Shown here: piece by piece, positions 12,072 to 14,035 of the stretch
How positions within the stretch are numbered: position 1 is the first letter of the stretch
How the letters are laid out: the number at the start of each line of letters is the position of its first letter
Assembly (NCBI GenBank): GCA_964579765.1
Contig: CAZOIK010000149.1
Location: forward strand, 1-14,035
Origin: DATNBT01 sp964579765
GTDB taxonomy: Bacteria > Acidobacteriota > Vicinamibacteria > Vicinamibacterales > CAVVIG01
Reading direction: 5' to 3'
DNA: 14,035 bases
The notes under the pieces: model-generated
Database searches by the model: none
What the model was told of the DNA's origin: nothing
What the model saw: only the letters and a program-made list of their open reading frames with translations
Position numbers and translations under genes: made by a program

Positions 12072-13520
12072 ATGCGGCTGGTAAAATCGAAGAAGCCAGC
12101 TATGAGTGTCGGGGCTCGCTTCGACGAGAACGCGGCGCGCCTCGCCGCCGTCGCGTCCATCACGGAAGAGGCGCTCGTCGCCACCGACGCCCTGGGCGCG
12201 GTCACCGAGTGGAACGCGGCCGCCGAGCAGCTCTTCGGCTATGCGCACGACGAGATGATCGGCCGGCCGTTCGCGTCCGTCGTCGAGGCTCCGCCCGCGG
12301 ACGCCGACGCGGCGTCGCCGACGCAGATCGCGGCGCGCCGCAAGGACGGGGCCGCGATTGCGATCTCGCTGAGCGTCGCGCCGATTCTCGACGCGCAGGG
12401 CGAGCGGCAGGGCGCCGTCTACATCGCGCGCGATCCCGGTGCGCGCGCCCGCGCCGAGCGCGCCGCCACGCACCTCTCCGCCATTGTCGAGTCGAGCGAT
12501 GACGCCATCGTCAGCAAGGATCTCGACGGCGTCATCGTGTCGTGGAACCGCGCCGCCGAGCAGATGTTCGGCTATACGGCGGCCGAGGCGGTCGGCAGGT
12601 CGATCCGCATGCTCATCCCCGAGGATCGGCAGGCCGAGGAAGACGACGTGCTGGCGCGCATCCGCCGCGGCGCGCGCGTCGATCACTTCGAGACGATCCG
12701 CCGCCGCAAGGACGGGAGCCTGTTCCCGATCTCGCTCACCATCTCGCCGATTCTCGACGGCCGCGGCCGCGTCGTCGGCGCGTCGAAGATCGCGCGCGAC
12801 ATCTCCGAACGCCGGCGCCTCGAAGAGGGCCTGCGGCAGGCGAACCGGCTGAAGGACGAGTTCCTCGCCACGCTCTCGCACGAGCTGCGCACGCCGCTCA
12901 ACGCGATTCTCGGCTACGCAAACATGATCAAGACGGGCGCGGTGGCGGCCGCGAACCAGCGGCGCGCCATCGACACCATCGAGCGCAACGCGCGCGCGCT
13001 GGCCAAGCTCGTCGGGGACGTCCTCGACGTCTCGCGCGTCCTCTCGGGCAAGATGCGGCTGCACGTGCAGGACGTGGAGATCGGCGAGGTCATCCAGGGC
13101 GCCATCGACGCGATTCTGCCGGCGGCCGAGGCCAAAGGCGTCGCGGTCGAGACGGCCATCGCGCCCGACCTCGGGCTCATGCACGCCGACACGGACCGGC
13201 TGCAGCAGATTGCCTGGAACCTGCTGTCGAACGCGGTGAAGTTCACCGGCCGCGGCGGGCGCGTGCGCGTCGAGGCGTTCCGCGGCACCTCGACCGTCGA
13301 GCTCGTCGTGCGCGACTCCGGGGTCGGCATCGCGCCCGCCTTTCTTCCTCATGTCTTCGAGCGATTCCGCCAGGGCGAGAGCGGCATGCGGCGGCCCGGC
13401 GGGCTCGGCCTCGGGCTGAGCATCACCAAGCAGCTCATCGAGCTGCACGGCGGCACCATCACGGCCGAGAGCGAAGGCGAAGGTAAGGGCGCGACATTCA
13501 GCGTGACGCTCCCCGTCTGA
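12072..13520 (+). CDS. Soluble PAS-PAS sensor histidine kinase
   Basis: The 482-residue protein lacks membrane segments. PAS1 covers about 22-128 (VTEWNAAAEQLFGY), PAS2 about 133-250 (VIVSWNRAAEQMFGY, closing with the DISERRR motif of a PAC end). HisKA begins near 262 with H270 in LSHELRTPLNAILGY. The ATPase domain has N387 in NLLSNAVKF, DSGVGI (415-420) and GLGLGLS (444-450). PAS domains probably sense redox, ligand or light in the cytoplasm. ATG 12072 is preferred, with GGGAGG just upstream; ATG 12102 is possible and ATG 12024 unlikely. No response regulator is adjacent, so it is an orphan kinase within this window. A long open frame on the opposite strand is only the antisense shadow of this very GC-rich gene. 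Confidence 0.93.
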   Translation: MRLVKSKKPAMSVGARFDENAARLAAVASITEEALVATDALGAVTEWNAAAEQLFGYAHDEMIGRPFASVVEAPPADADAASPTQIAARRKDGAAIAISLSVAPILDAQGERQGAVYIARDPGARARAERAATHLSAIVESSDDAIVSKDLDGVIVSWNRAAEQMFGYTAAEAVGRSIRMLIPEDRQAEEDDVLARIRRGARVDHFETIRRRKDGSLFPISLTISPILDGRGRVVGASKIARDISERRRLEEGLRQANRLKDEFLATLSHELRTPLNAILGYANMIKTGAVAAANQRRAIDTIERNARALAKLVGDVLDVSRVLSGKMRLHVQDVEIGEVIQGAIDAILPAAEAKGVAVETAIAPDLGLMHADTDRLQQIAWNLLSNAVKFTGRGGRVRVEAFRGTSTVELVVRDSGVGIAPAFLPHVFERFRQGESGMRRPGGLGLGLSITKQLIELHGGTITAESEGEGKGATFSVTLPV

Positions 13521-13624
13521 CGCGCCCGAGGCCCAGGTCTCCTCCCTGCGCGTGTGAAGCGCATGAGTCGCACCCGCCCGGTGCGGCATATCGGTTGCGT
13601 AGTCAGACGCCGGGGGATACAGCG

Positions 13625-13885
13625 ATGGTGACGTCGTTCCATTTCTCACTCGTCTGGGGGATCGTGATCGTGCTGCTGCTCATGGGCGGGATCCTCGCGC
13701 CGTTTCTCTACCGCGAGATCGGCAGGGGCAAGCGGCAGTTGAAACCACGGACGCCAATTGGCGCGGGCGACGTCACGCCGGGACGGCGCAGCAATCCCGC
13801 GCCGGGCATGCCCGACGCGCAGGCTGATCCGTGGAGCGGCAACGCGCACCGCGACCACCCGACGCGGCCGAGCCGCGCTAGCTGA
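13625..13885 (+). CDS. Small single-pass membrane protein, 86 aa
   Basis: The ATG at 13625 has a GGGGGA Shine-Dalgarno about seven bases upstream. The 86-residue product has one hydrophobic helix (about 7-28, FSLVWGIVIVLLLMGG onward), a basic RGKRQLKPR stretch just after it that predicts a cytoplasmic C-terminus, and a Pro/Gly/Asp-rich disordered tail. I do not recognise a family. It lies 104 bases after the PAS kinase and only 14 bases before the BufA-like start, so it could belong to either transcript. The helix and ribosome binding site support it being real; function is unknown. Confidence 0.6.
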   Translation: MVTSFHFSLVWGIVIVLLLMGGILAPFLYREIGRGKRQLKPRTPIGAGDVTPGRRSNPAPGMPDAQADPWSGNAHRDHPTRPSRAS

Positions 13886-13899
13886 CGAGACCGGAGAGG

Positions 13900-14035
13900 A
13901 TGGCGCCGCGCGGGCGACCGGCCAGCGCGCTGGCGACCTCCGCCGCGCAAGCCGCCGACGACAAGCCGGCGAAGGAGAAGTGCTACGGCGTCTCCAAGGC
14001 CGGCGAGAACTCCTGCGCCGCCGGCAACGGCGCCC
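13900..14035 (+). CDS. bufA1: DUF2282 / BufA1-type bufferin precursor, partial (3' end outside window)
   Basis: From an ATG at 13900 with GGAG close upstream, 45 codons are visible before the window ends. After an ATSAAQAADDKPAK region comes EKCYGVSKAGENSCAAGNG, which matches the opening of DUF2282 proteins (C28 and C39 are the first two of the family's conserved cysteines). These proteins, named bufferins (BufA1), are exported precursors whose cysteines are modified by a BufB (DUF692, MNIO) and BufC (DUF2063) pair and which bind copper in the periplasm. Family and motif knowledge are established; its function here is inferred. Oddly, the N-terminus (MAPRGRPASALATS) lacks the normal hydrophobic signal core, although the cleavage region AQA-A is kept. 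The only upstream alternative in frame is a CTG at 13882. Confidence 0.65.
   Translation, partial: MAPRGRPASALATSAAQAADDKPAKEKCYGVSKAGENSCAAGNGA

Noticed and set aside
11934..13649. 571-codon open frame on the minus strand opposite the PAS kinase
   Set aside because: It is the antisense of a very GC-rich kinase gene with clear domains, has Arg/Ala/Asp-heavy shadow composition and shows no domain or ribosome binding site.
1..14035. CRISPR array, rRNA, integrase or transposase
   Set aside because: No regularly spaced repeats, no rRNA-like sequence and no recombinase motifs were seen on either strand.

Overview
The window reads as chromosomal DNA from a high-GC, probably Gram-negative bacterium. 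It has Tat and Sec signal peptides, a periplasmic DegP-type protease, GAF and PAS histidine kinases, and Shine-Dalgarno starts of the GGAGG type. Several small proteins have a look I associate with Acidobacteriota (Vicinamibacteria-like), but that placement is inference; no rRNA or marker gene is present.

Left part (1-4523) is an envelope and proteostasis stress block. A leftward operon runs from 2678 to beyond base 1: a minimal Hsp20, a polytopic membrane protein with a coiled-coil cytoplasmic tail, a triple-BON-domain protein, a 58-residue basic protein and a cysteine-rich zinc-ribbon protein cut by the window edge. Divergent from it, across a 323-base control region, is a DegP/HtrA protease with two PDZ domains. 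Immediately after the protease stop codon lies the 3' end of a tRNA (T arm, acceptor strand, CCA) with no 5' part. It is a candidate attachment-site scar, and base composition looks lower in GC to its left than to its right.

Middle part: a 332-base non-coding stretch (4478-4809) holds the tRNA remnant, DnaA-box-like repeats, two abutting perfect palindromes and a T-tailed hairpin. It is followed by a large GAF-GAF sensor histidine kinase (leftward) with a divergent single-domain response regulator, then an exported PAP2 phosphatase. Next comes a compact three-gene operon: an exported four-helix protein whose histidines are placed like the haem ligands of cytochrome b561, a four-helix membrane protein, and a Tat-exported Rieske protein. 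I read it as a small membrane electron-transfer module.

Right part: a small leftward conserved-looking protein and a rightward zinc-ribbon protein share a divergent control region containing an 18-base perfect palindrome. Then come an SPW-like membrane protein, a soluble PAS-PAS histidine kinase with no adjacent regulator, a single-pass small membrane protein, and, at the right edge, the start of a DUF2282/BufA1 (bufferin) metal-binding peptide precursor. Its maturation genes, if present, lie beyond the window.
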